Below, piece by piece: positions 54,749 through 64,000 of a DNA stretch of 64,000 nucleotides. The position numbers were made by a program, and so were the translations under genes. The DNA is taken from assembly GCA_024500155.1 (NCBI GenBank), contig CM044862.1:49238001-49302000 (forward strand), in the 5' to 3' direction. How positions within the stretch are numbered: position 1 is the stretch's first letter; each line of letters opens with the position of its first letter. The DNA is from Chenopodium formosanum (Eukaryota; Streptophyta; Magnoliopsida; Caryophyllales; Amaranthaceae). Under the pieces are notes generated by a model. The model had not been told where the DNA came from. It ran no database searches and saw nothing but the letters and a program-made list of their open reading frames with translations.

Positions 54749-56728
54749 TGTAGACACCTAAAAATGTCTCCCCAAAACCAAACCCGATGATGAACACCTT
54801 TCACCGCCATTATTGGTCGGATTGAGTATTTAATCCTTTTAGTGATTAAATCCATGTTCTATCCAATATATTTCATGAACCAATCCAATTTCTAGCTCAT
54901 TTTCCTAAACCATAACCTATTTTCCATTTTTCGTGTCCACATCGCAAAACCGAGAGAAACTGATTTTATGGCTATGAAATTTTGATCCAATTATTATTTT
55001 GTTGGATAGGCCTTTAAATAATATTTCCAACCATATATCATAAGCCCAATTCGAGCTATAACGAAAAAGATATGAGCAAAACACTAAACTCGGCCTAAAA
55101 CCGACACCCTTCCAATAAAACGCGCATAGCTTAAAACTAAAAAATTATTTTGACTTGATTCTAATTGGGTTAAAAAGTAGACTTTATAATCTTTCCAATG
55201 ATATATTATATGCCTTATTTCAAGTTACGGATCAAAAGTTATGATTATTTTAAAAACGGGTAAAAAACAGAAATTACCACGCAGCAGCTAAAATTCCGCA
55301 GGCACGGAAAATGCTGACGTGTCACGGGATTTTGCACCGTGTCACGGTGCAATTTCCCGTGTCACGGTGCCCATTCCGTGACACGGGGATATTCCGTGTA
55401 ATTTCCGCGTACTTTATACACTGTGACACGGCATACTGCACTGTGCCACGGTGGACAATGCCGTGTCACGACATGTCTTCCCGTGTCACGGGATTGATCC
55501 GTGTTTTCTCCGCGTAATCCCTAAACGCGTTTACACTTCCCGTAACCTAATTATTTCTCGTGCACTCAGTTTTCCCCCGTGTCACGGGATTTTCGTGTCA
55601 CGGTGCTCTTTGCTGTGACACGGTGTTATTTTTTAGGGTTTTTATCTTTTTAGGGTTCCGCGTGTTCCCTCTGCTCATTTTCCATATAATTAGGACCCCC
55701 CTTTCTGCAGTTCGGGGCACCAATAATCACTCTCTCTCACCTTACACCAAAAATCATTCTCTTCTCCCTCTTTAACCTAATTTCTAGGCTCCTTATTCTT
55801 CCATAATAATTCCCCTAAGCGCTCCAAAGAGTCCATACTTGACCCGAGGTTTTGTCCTTAAACCAAGGTATGAAAGGTATAAATAACTGAGGGTTTGGCC
55901 CAAATTAACTCTACTTTTTATTTAATTTAATTTTCATTTACTTTATATTTTTTTATTGAAGTTACTAACAGTTTATTCATGATGTAGCAATTTAAAGGAA
56001 CATGCGGAATGTGAGTAATTAATAATTTAATTACTCTTATTTTATTTTAATATTGCTAGTATCATGATTAGGGTTATTTTATATTTGATTTGACTAAAGC
56101 TATTATTGTTAAATTGCTTCCAATATTGATGTTTATTCTATTATATTTTTTATGATGACCATTTTGCATGTTTAAAAGGAATATGTAATTGAAAATCACG
56201 CCTAATAAGATAATTTGGACAACCGGTTTAGGATTCTTTTTAATCTTATTGTTTAATAAAGTGATCAAAAATATTTTAGAATTATATGTTGCATTAATAT
56301 TCAACCAATTTAGCTTAATAATAGTTTGGAGCAAGTAGAATATTTTGTTTGTATGCCTTTGAGATCGCAGGAATCACTTTTTACTATAAGAATCAAGTAG
56401 AGGCCAAAACGGGCGAATGTGACTCCATGACTCACTTTGTACCATCATTCCCCATCCTTCTTTCATGGTTCCGAATCATTTGGAGTTAGTAACCTCATGG
56501 ATTATGAATGGGGTGTAACCTTCACGGGTCAATCGTTGTTGCCTATCGTTGTCCCTTATCGTGGTTGCTTTTTTATGATCCGTGAACGGTTTACAAGTTC
56601 CTTTAAAACTTTTTGGCGGCTCCCTACTTTCCTTGTCCCTAATCGTATTATGTCAATTCCCACTTCCTGTGAGTGCCAAGCATATTCACACATGCTTTAA
56701 CGTAGGCGCACTTCGAGCGACGCCTACA
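54749..56728 (+). repeat. 5' LTR of element E (family 2b, 1980 bp)
   Basis: TGTAGACACCTAAAAATG to CGACGCCTACA. A phased palindrome array occupies 55317-55623, with TATA-like TATAATTA at 55685-55692. Its mate begins at 62099 and has TATAAATA at the matching place. The two differ by many substitutions and small indels, so E is older than F. Confidence 0.92.
55317..55623 (+). repeat. 20-bp phased palindrome array, E 5' LTR
   Basis: CCGTGNCACGG-type palindromes start at 55317, 55337, 55357, 55376, 55421, 55441, 55461, 55481, 55577, 55593 and 55613, with a half copy at 55394. Four are perfect in both arms (55337, 55357, 55376, 55481); the centre base is T or A, or C in the degenerate copy at 55441. 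Nine-base spacers share little sequence. The array lies about 60 bp upstream of the TATA-like site. Confidence 0.85.
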
Positions 56729-56731
56729 ATT

Positions 56732-56749
56732 TGGCGACTCCATTGGGGA
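56732..56749 (+). other. Primer-binding site of element E
   Basis: TGGCGACTCCATTGGGGA, three bases after the LTR; one base differs from the same site in D and C. Confidence 0.85.
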
Positions 56750-56965
56750 GGATTCTTGGTTATTTATCGATTTGAGTGATCGGTATTTAATTAATATGAG
56801 TGAATGAGACTTGAAATATTCTTGAAAAATATTCATGTGATTAATTTGGCATTGTTGCATAAGCATAGACGTTTTAACGTCGTATTTAAGTCTGTCCCGT
56901 AGGAAAAATTGAATAACTTGATTGCGTACGAAGGAAAAAAGGGCACCAGTCAGATTGTCTGACTG

Positions 56966-57056
56966 CCGTGCCACGGTAGAATTTGTCGTGTCATGGTGCA
57001 GTACACCATCTGACGGTGTGCAACACCGTGGCACGGTGCTCTCTGCCGTTTCACGG
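56966..57056 (+). repeat. Phased palindrome array in E leader, exact 20-bp steps
   Basis: Starts at 56966, 56986, 57006, 57026 and 57046: CCGTGCCACGG, TCGTGTCATGG, CCATCTGACGG, CCGTGGCACGG, CCGTTTCACGG. Four consecutive spacings of exactly 20 bp. Confidence 0.85.
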
Positions 57057-57565
57057 CAATCCTAAAATTAGTCTGGTGGCTTGTTTTATCTTCTCACAGT
57101 CAACTTTTTTCGATTTTTGTGAAAAAACGTGTGTGTTCTACATGCGTCTTAGCCACGGGGGATTTAAGCTCTATCAACCCCAAAACGCTCATGGCAATAA
57201 GGGTTCATCCGAGTTATTAAATCCACCCAAACCATGGAGTTGAGTTCGATTTCATCACGAACTCGCAGAGCCGCCCGTTGGCATACTCCCTCAAGAGAGG
57301 CTGCCTTGCTAACGCGTCCAAACTCTTAACCATGGTACCCTATTGACACCAAATAAACCTGACCATAGTTGAACATAGAACTTGACCTTAGGTTGCAAAC
57401 TATTCTTTGCATCATTGTGCCTACGTGTTTTATGTGTGTATATTTGGTCGTTTTGATCCTAACCTTAACGATCTTTCTTTGTCTATGGTGGATTATTTTA
57501 TGAATAACGATTGCCAATGGACCGTACTCACATAGTAAATAGATCCAAATAAAAAAAAGGAATTC

Positions 57566-57790
57566 CTGTGCCACGTCAGCATCCACCGTGGCACGGGAAA
57601 GTTCACCGTGTCACGACAGTTTCCACAGTGGCACGGTGGATTCAAAAAAAAAAAACCTGGAAAGTTCACCGTGTCACGGCAGTTTCCACCGTGGCACGAT
57701 GAATTTCCAGCAAATTAAAAAAAAACCTGGAAATGGTCACCGCGTCACGACAACTTGTGCCGTGACACGGTATAATTTTCCGTGTCACGG
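57566..57790 (+). repeat. Phased palindrome array in E leader, three blocks
   Basis: Starts at 57566, 57586, 57606, 57626; then 57669, 57689; then 57740, 57760, 57780. All spacings inside blocks are 20 bp. The block breaks coincide with A-runs (about 57645-57656 and 57717-57725). Confidence 0.85.
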
Positions 57791-58169
57791 TGCCTAGGAA
57801 ATAAGTCCAGTCAGTTTTTTTTAGTCTTTCATGTTAATTTGGTCCTCGCGTCAGTCATGTTGGTTACTGTTCACATGTCTAGCCATACGATCATACCACG
57901 AGTCTTATAACATCACTTAATCACTCACGAGTCAAGTATAGTCCACACACTTTCTTTATTTTTTTTTTTGACTCGAGTCATACACCATGTCGTTTATGAT
58001 CGTATACTAGGTTCATGCACCCCCGTTTCTGTCATAATAAAAGATGAGTGGATCGGAGTTATTCTCACCTATTTTCAAATGACCTTTTTTTTCCTATCTT
58101 GAGCAATGTGTCAAACAATTAAGTGCGGTTTTTTTATTTCACAGCACTTGGTCAAGGAGCAGGGGTAGA

Positions 58170-59395
58170 TTGGTACAATTCGAGTCATTACTACATCAAC
58201 CTCTTAAACCTAAGAGTCGTTTAAAGAGAACTTTGCCATCTCCACGTCACTCATCACCTTCAAACTACTTTCAGTTTGTCCCAATGGCCACTAAGGAAGA
58301 TATTGAGAAAATTAACAAGTCCATTGAGGCAATGTCTAGCATGTTACAAGCACTCACTACCAGAGTCAACACAGTAGAGCAAATTAACGTTACTGCGGCT
58401 GCACTGGATAAGATTAAAGAACAAATGAGCAGGATTTCTGAGGATTTCACCTATGTGGAACGGCCTCCCACTCCTTTGGATGTGAAGGACAGACTCCCTG
58501 AAAAGTTCTCCACTGCTGATATTCCAAAGTTCAAGCCTACTGACAATCCAATATTCCATTTGAAGGCGTTCTCTACAACCATTGCTCTTAAGGGATTGGA
58601 CGTAACACTCTTCCCTACGGTGTTCCCTCTCTCCTTAGACATGCTTGTCAACAATGGTTTTGTTCCCTAGATTCCAAGCGTACTACGACTTGGCATGATG
58701 TCACCGACAGTTTCATGAACCGTTACAAGTGTAACATTCAAAGTAAAACTTCTGAACGTGAACTCTCCATTCTCAAACAGAAAGAGAATGAAGGCTTCAC
58801 TTCTTATCTGAACAGGTGGAGGGAAACAGCTTCACTCTTGGTAGATCCTCCCAAAGAAAAAGAGATGATTCGCCTCTTCATCCAAAATTTGACTCACAAA
58901 TACAAGCAACATCTCAAATTTCTTCCTTTGAACACTTTTGAAGCTATATATGACATTGACATCAATATCGAGGATGATCTAATAAAGACTGCTGGCAGTA
59001 ACAATAATAATACTTAGAAAAACAAGAAGAACGACCATCCTTCTTCTTCATCTTCTAAGCACAAAAATACTACCAACAATATAAGCCAAGTTGATCTCAA
59101 TGAAGTGTTAGCTCTTGATGCTCCATTGCCCAAGAAGAAAAGAACTTACGCTTCTTTAGGAATGACTTATGATGAGGCCTTTGATCGCCTTTACGGTCAA
59201 GGCTTGATCACACCTATTGGGCCATTTTCAGAGCCAAAACGTGAAGAAAGGAGTGCCAAATAGAATCCCAATTCCCATTGCAAGTACCATCAAGGAAGGG
59301 GCCACACTATAGAGCAATGTTAGAATTTGAAGGACGTCATTCAAGACTTGGTGGATGCAAACAAACTTCCTGTCCCTCCAGGCGGCAAGAAGTAA
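58170..59395 (+). pseudogene. Element E gag (broken)
   Basis: Homologue of the C gag: MATKEDIEKINKSIEAMSSM, KFKPTDNPIFHLKAFS, MNRYKCNIQSKTSERELS and zinc-knuckle-like CKYHQGRGHTIEQC. A one-base loss near 58640 shifts the frame. In-frame TAG stops at about 59017, 59263 and 59320 follow; those at 59017 and 59320 sit where the C gag has tryptophan. It ends TAA at 59395 and no protease follows. The start could be the ATG at 58170 or the MATKEDIE methionine. Confidence 0.85.
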
Positions 59396-61322
59396 TGAAC
59401 ACAAGGCGCATAACAAATCCTTTGTGCAAGATATCATGATTTTTTTTATCATTCATCTCCATTCCCCCATTCATGTCTAGCATAGGTTTCCCATTTTGAG
59501 TTTTTATATGTGTTTCGTTCACCTTTTCCATTAATAAAATAAGCAAATTTCCTTTAAATCTCGATTATAGCATTCACTCATTCTAAAAAAAATAATAATC
59601 AATTACCGAACTAAACCCAAGGTACACCAATGACTTGAGGCACCTTTGCAACCCTGTTATTCCCTGTTAACCGTTCAATCACATTCCGTTTCTTCATCAA
59701 CCATTTTGAGTCTCGTCTAACGTTTGGCCTTCGTTTCTTCAACCCACATTTACTTAACCCTGGGATTGGAAGATGTGTAATTGTATCACGTTCAAAACGC
59801 AAGTAAAAAAAAAAAGACAGCAAAGCAACAATAAAACAATGTCTAAGGGCAAGTGTTCCAATGTCTTTGATATGATCACGTCTCAAATTGTATCTCTCAT
59901 CGAGTGCTTGGTACCGTGCCTGTGAAACATGAATGCTAAGTGAGTGATGGACCGTATGATTTGAGATTGCCCACATTAATCCAAAAGAATGAAAAAAAAG
60001 CAATAAAAAAGAAGAAAAAATGAAAATAAACTTGCAAAATTTAAAACAAAAAAACATATATGAAAAATAAAACTTGCAAAGTCTAATACACAATTGTATA
60101 TCTTGGGGGCTTCTCTCGGGTCTTGAGCCTTTTACCCCTTTCTCCCTTAAACCTTCGACTTAACCACCTTACAACCCTTGAAAGACCTCTTTGGTCTGTA
60201 CACACACTTGTGCAAAGTTCGGTTATAGCTACATTCAGCCTGATTCCTAACGGATACGTAGGCAACCTCACATCGAGGTGCGGCCACATTCATATTCATT
60301 TCTATGCATGATCGAGTTAAAGAATATCCAATGCTTATCTCTATATCCCTATCCATTTAGAGCAAGACTTGGGGGCTTGAACCCACATCACATTAGCTTA
60401 CCCAACCTAAAGAGTCATCATCTTTGACTCTTCACACATATATTTCCATCACCATAACCTTTGCAGCCAGCCTTATTATCACATTCACACACTTTACTCA
60501 CACATACATAGCCAAATCATCTTTCCCTTAGGAACCCTTTATCGTGAAATCTTGTTTCCCTACTGTGCATCTTCATCATCTTTCAAGACAACATTCATTA
60601 AAAGAAACATTGTATACTTGCTTAGCTTCCTGACCTGAGCAATGTTCATTGTTTCATGCATCGCATAATGTGCTGAGCAACATTTATATATTAATGATTT
60701 GTAATCATACAAAGCATATCATTCTTAGGTGCTTGACCTAAGCAACTTTCATTATGCAATAATCACTTCATCTATATACGTGCTTAGCTTCAAGACCTAA
60801 GTGAAGTTCAAGATCGTTTCTGTACACCATATATGATGCTTAGCTCCATGACCTAAGTTGATTCATCTATCGCGTCACATGATGTAACTGTCCTTAGCCT
60901 CCAGGCCTAAGAACATGCATCATGCATACATTATACTCAAGACGAGCAGTTCAATATGACAAGAAGAAAATCCATGTGATTCATTTCATCTTGCTCAACA
61001 AGGAAGTTCAAAGCTTCTTCCCTTTTTTTATCATGACTTTTATTTTGGGGAAGTTTAAAAACAAAACCTCATTTTTCACGTCTTTATTTTTCGGGAGAAA
61101 GTCGGTACCCTCCACTCATGAAAAAAATGACGGAAAATTTTTGCTTTTGCATTTTTATTGCTTGTGTCAGTGCACACACTCACTCAAGACACACACAATC
61201 ACAAGTCATACACATGTCATGTCATGTCATGTCAAGTCAAACTTGGTCAAGTCAGTTGGTCAAGTCAATCATAGTCTATACGAGTCCCCTGACAAATTTT
61301 ATTTTGCAGGTCTCAATCACAC
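59396..61322 (+). mobile_element. 3' region of element E, upstream part
   Basis: No plus-strand gene. The sequence resembles the region beyond integrase in Ogre elements (a GGATACGTAGGCAACCTCAC word near 60250; CTTGGGGGCTTGA near 60370). The repeated phrase GCTTAGC(T/C)...GACCTAAG recurs between 60620 and 60915. From about 60340 it aligns with 1768-2290. Confidence 0.65.
59611..60093 (-). CDS. Unassigned minus-strand ORF in E (160 aa)
   Basis: Open from 60093 to 59611 on the minus strand. A very hydrophobic aromatic N-terminus (about residues 8-40, FYFSYMFF-type, could span a membrane) is followed by a basic half with RYNLRRDHIKDIGTLALRH. No family recognised. Antisense extra ORFs occur in this part of Tat elements, but the low-complexity start and lack of a relative here make chance quite possible. 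Confidence 0.25.
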   Translation of the reverse strand: MCIRLCKFYFSYMFFCFKFCKFIFIFSSFLLLFFHSFGLMWAISNHTVHHSLSIHVSQARYQALDERYNLRRDHIKDIGTLALRHCFIVALLSFFFYLRFERDTITHLPIPGLSKCGLKKRRPNVRRDSKWLMKKRNVIERLTGNNRVAKVPQVIGVPWV

Positions 61323-61614
61323 CCCACGTCTGGGAACAAACGGACCATCTACAGCCACGTCCGGGGACAAGCGGATCATTTACAACCAGCCCACGTCTGG
61401 GGACAAGCGGACCATTTACAGCCCACGTCCGGGGACAAGCAGACCATTTACAACCAGCCCACGCCCGGGGACAAGCGGACCATCTACAACCCACGTCCGG
61501 GGACAAGCGAACCATTTACAGCCCACGTCCGGGGACAAGCAGACCATTTACAGCCCACGTTCGGGGACAATTGAAACAACTACAACCCACGTTCAGGGAC
61601 AATCGAACCACCAT
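61323..61614 (+). repeat. Nine tandem repeats of 31-36 bp
   Basis: Units of CCCACGTCCGGGGACAAGCG plus ACCATTTACA and an optional ACCAG start near 61323, 61354, 61390, 61422, 61458, 61490, 61522, 61553 and 61585. The last two have decayed. The long open frame over this block (60922-61920) is a by-product of the repeats. Confidence 0.9.
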
Positions 61615-61671
61615 CATTTCACGACGCAAGGTTCTCGATATATAGAGACTTGCAATCTCATCATCTGTCCA

Positions 61672-61900
61672 CTTTCCTCAAGCATGGAAAGTATTATTCG
61701 GTGGATTTCTTCAAGCATAGAAAATCGCCAAATTCATATGTCGGCTTTCCTCAAGCATGGAAAGTATCATCTGGTAGATTTCTTCAAGCATAGAAAGCTA
61801 CCAAACTCGTTAGTCAACTTTCCTCAAGCATGGAAAGTATTTCAACAGAACGCCATTTGGTGGATACCTTCAAGCATAGGAAGCTACCAAGCTCTTTTGC
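61672..61900 (+). repeat. Three tandem repeats of 73 bp with internal sub-repeats
   Basis: CTTTCCTCAAGCATGGAAAG units start at 61672, 61745 and 61818, exactly 73 bp apart. Each contains a second half TTCTTCAAGCATAGAAA, so the unit is itself a doubled motif. Confidence 0.88.
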
Positions 61901-62084
61901 CACCAATACACTGGTGTTAGATAAGCAGTCTATCCCTTTACTCTTTTATCTATAGAACTAACATTTTTCAGCAGGTAGGCGTATACAGAGTGATTTAGGA
62001 TCGCAGAATGTCTTAAATCATTCTCCGTCACTATCGACTTCTTTGACTATAGTTTTTGAAACTAAAATTTCTACAAACTCAGTC

Positions 62085-62098
62085 AAAGTGGGGGCTTC
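62085..62098 (+). other. Polypurine tract of element E
   Basis: AAAGTGGGGGCTTC immediately before the 3' LTR; the same layout as at 3697-3710. Confidence 0.85.
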
Positions 62099-64000
62099 TG
62101 TAGACACCTAAAAATGTCTCCCCAAAACCAAACCCGATGATGAACACCTTTCACCGCCATAATTTTTCGGGTTGAGTATTTAATACTTGGAGTGATTAAA
62201 TCCATGTTATTTCCAATATATATTTCATGAACCAATCTAATTTCTAGTTCATTTCCCTAAACCATAACATTTTTCACTTTTCATGTCCACATCGCAAAAC
62301 CGAGAGAAACTGATTTTATGGATATAAAATTTTGATACAATTATTATTTATTTAGATATTCCTTTAAATAAGATTTCCAACCATATATCATAAGCCCAAT
62401 TCTGAGCTATAATGAAAAAGATATGAGCAAAACACTAAACTAGGCCTAAAACCGACACCCTTCCATTAAAACGGCCATATCTTAAAATCCAAAAATAATT
62501 TTGACTTGATTCTAATTGTGTTAAAAAGTATACTTGATAATATTTCCAATGATATATTATATGCCTTATTCCGAGTTACGGATCAAAAGTTATGATTATT
62601 TTAAAAATGGGTAAAAAACTGAAATTACCGCACAACAGCTAAAATGCCGCGACGTGGAAAATGCTGACGTGTCACGGGATTTTGCACCATGTCATGGAAT
62701 TTTTCACCGTGTCACGGTGCCCATTATGTGACACGGGGATATTCTGTGTAATTTCCGCGTACTTTTTACACCGTGATACAACATACTGCACTGTGCCACG
62801 GTGGAAAATGCCGTGTCACGACATGTCTTCCCGTGTGACATTGCACATCCCGTGACACGGGATTGATCTGTGTTTTCTCCGCGTAATCCCTAAACGCGTT
62901 TTCACTTCTGGTAACCTAATTATTTCCCGCGTCACTCAGTTTTCCCCAGTGTCACGGGATTTTCGTGTCACGGTGCTCTTTGCCGTGACACGGTGTTATT
63001 TTTTAGGGTTTTTATCTTTTTAGGGTTCTGCGTGTTCCCTCTGCTCATTTTCCCTATAAATAGGATCCCCCTTTGTGAAGTTCGGGGCACCAATAATCAT
63101 TCTCTCTCACCTTACACTAAAAATCATTCTCTTCTCCTTCTTTAACCTAATTTCTAGCCTCCTTATTCTTCCATAATAATTCCCCTAAGTGCTCCAAGGA
63201 GTCCATACTTGACTCGAGGTTCTGTCCTTAAAGCAAGGCGTGAAAGGTATAAATAACTGAGGGTTTGGACCAAATCAACTCTACTTTTTATTTAATTTAA
63301 TTTAATTTTCATTTACTATATATATATATTTTTTATTGAAGTTACTAACAGTTTATTCATGATGTAGCAATTTAAAGGAACGTGCAGAATGTGAGTAATT
63401 AATTAATTTAATTACTCTTATTTTATTTTAATATTACTAGTATCATGATTAGGGTTATTTTATATTTGATTTGACTAACGCTATTATTGTTAAATTGCTT
63501 CAAATATTGATGTTTATTTTATTATATTTTTTTATGATCACCATTTTGCATGTTTAAAAGGAATATGTAATTGAAAATCACGCCTAATAAGATAATTTGG
63601 ACAACCGGTTTTGGATCCTTTTTAATCTTATTGTTTAATCAAGTGATCACAAATATTTTAGAATTATATGTTGCATTAATATTCAATCAATTTAGCTTAA
63701 TAATAGTTTGGAGCAAATTGAATACTTTGTTTGTATGCCTTTGAGATCGCAGGAATCACTTTTCACTAGAAGAATCGAGTAGAGGCCAAAACGGGCGAAT
63801 GTGACTCCATGACTCACTTCGTACCATCATCTCTGATACTCCTTTTGTGGTTCCGAACCATATGGAGTTAGTAATATCATGGATTATGAATGGGGTGTAA
63901 CCTTCACGGGTCAATAGTTGTTGCCTATCGTTGTCCTTTATCGTGGTTGCCTTTTTATGATCCGTGAACGGTTTACAAGTTCCTTAAAAACTTGTTGGAG
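62099..64000 (+). repeat. 3' LTR of element E, incomplete at window end
   Basis: Aligns with 54749 to about 56620; some 108 bp are missing. The palindrome array is at 62667-62994, with TATAAATA at 63055-63062. The array has one more unit than the 5' LTR at 62831-62849. Confidence 0.92.
62667..62994 (+). repeat. 20-bp phased palindrome array, E 3' LTR
   Basis: Starts at 62667, 62687, 62707, 62726, then 62771, 62791, 62811, 62831, 62849, then 62948, 62964 and 62984. It corresponds block by block to the array in the 5' LTR plus one extra unit. Confidence 0.85.

Larger units (their letters stand above)
56750..58169 (+). mobile_element. Leader of element E
   Basis: 1.4 kb without a gene. It holds two palindrome arrays (56966-57056 and 57566-57790) and the intact site (56925-56940) matching the target of the solo LTR inside element C. 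A-rich interruptions split the second array. Confidence 0.75.
54749..64000 (+). mobile_element. Ogre-like non-autonomous element E (gag only), cut by window end
   Basis: 5' LTR 54749-56728, PBS 56732-56749, leader, gag 58170-59395, 3' region, PPT 62085-62098, 3' LTR from 62099. About 108 bp of the 3' LTR lies beyond the window, so the full size is about 9.36 kb. No protease, RT, RNase H or integrase is present between gag and PPT. The layout fits the class called TR-GAG (terminal repeats with gag only). The left flank is ATCGT. It is nested in the leader of D. Confidence 0.88.

Noticed and set aside
55317..55623. CRISPR array, because of palindromic repeats with unlike spacers
   Set aside because: Repeats are 11 bp and spacers 9 bp, far shorter than any CRISPR; they sit in plant LTRs and there are no cas genes.
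60922..61920. A 332-residue plus-strand open frame in element E
   Set aside because: It runs over two tandem-repeat blocks and non-coding 3' region, has no domain, and its repeats only look coding because unit lengths keep the frame open in places.

Overview
This is a nuclear window from a seed plant, most likely a eudicot. It holds one intron-rich host gene in a GT-AG, AT-rich background, surrounded by nested LTR retrotransposons and small MITEs. Caryophyllales is possible because the 11.3-kb element resembles the Retand branch of Tat, first described in Silene, but I cannot fix the species. I recognised no rRNA or tRNA gene and no prokaryotic feature.

Layout. 1-5649: plus-strand retrotransposon remnant (decayed Tat-type RNase H/integrase joined at about 1768 to the 3' untranslated region and 3' LTR of an Ogre-like element). 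5650-13730: minus-strand Ogre-like element C with a broken gag, a protease/linker region, primer-binding site and 5' LTR; its leader contains a solo LTR (10124-11834, TSD CGTAC). 13731-24650: minus-strand Ty1/copia element (integrase scrap, gag, long leader, PBS, 5' LTR) hit by three more solo LTRs (15885-17838, 18093-20140, 20321-22418). 24651-25140: broken Helitron helicase end. 26095-35128: intact 25-exon ISWI chromatin-remodelling ATPase gene (CHR11/CHR17 type, 1059 aa), with Stowaway MITEs in its introns and upstream. 35129-37859: intergenic DNA with MITEs. 37860-51637: Tat/Retand-like element G (+), split by a younger relative F (-, 38789-50086, TSD AAACC, LTRs differing at 7 of 491 sites). 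51638-54748: Ogre-like element D (+), 5' LTR and leader. 54749-64000: Ogre-like element E (+), inserted in the leader of D, carrying gag but no pol; the window ends inside its 3' LTR.

How parts work together. The ISWI gene is the only evident host protein gene. F carries gag-protease and pol in one frame, separated by a single UAG followed by CAATCA, which fits the leaky-stop context UAG-CARYYA. On the opposite strand F has a multi-exon antisense gene with its own TATA box. F's integrase is broken by a homopolymer frameshift and by loss of a catalytic aspartate. E has gag, PBS, PPT and LTRs only, so it would depend on proteins from relatives.

The most unusual signal is a set of GC-rich palindrome arrays in the Ogre-like LTRs and untranslated regions. 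In element E and element C, an 11-bp palindrome, CCGTGNCACGG, recurs about every 20 bp with unconserved 9-bp spacers, just upstream of the TATA box and again in the leader. A second LTR family has a different palindrome (AGCGCCTGGCGCT type) at the same promoter position and nearly the same spacing. A third family has a GTCGCGCGCAAC type. A fourth subfamily has none. All coordinates and counts were read by hand.
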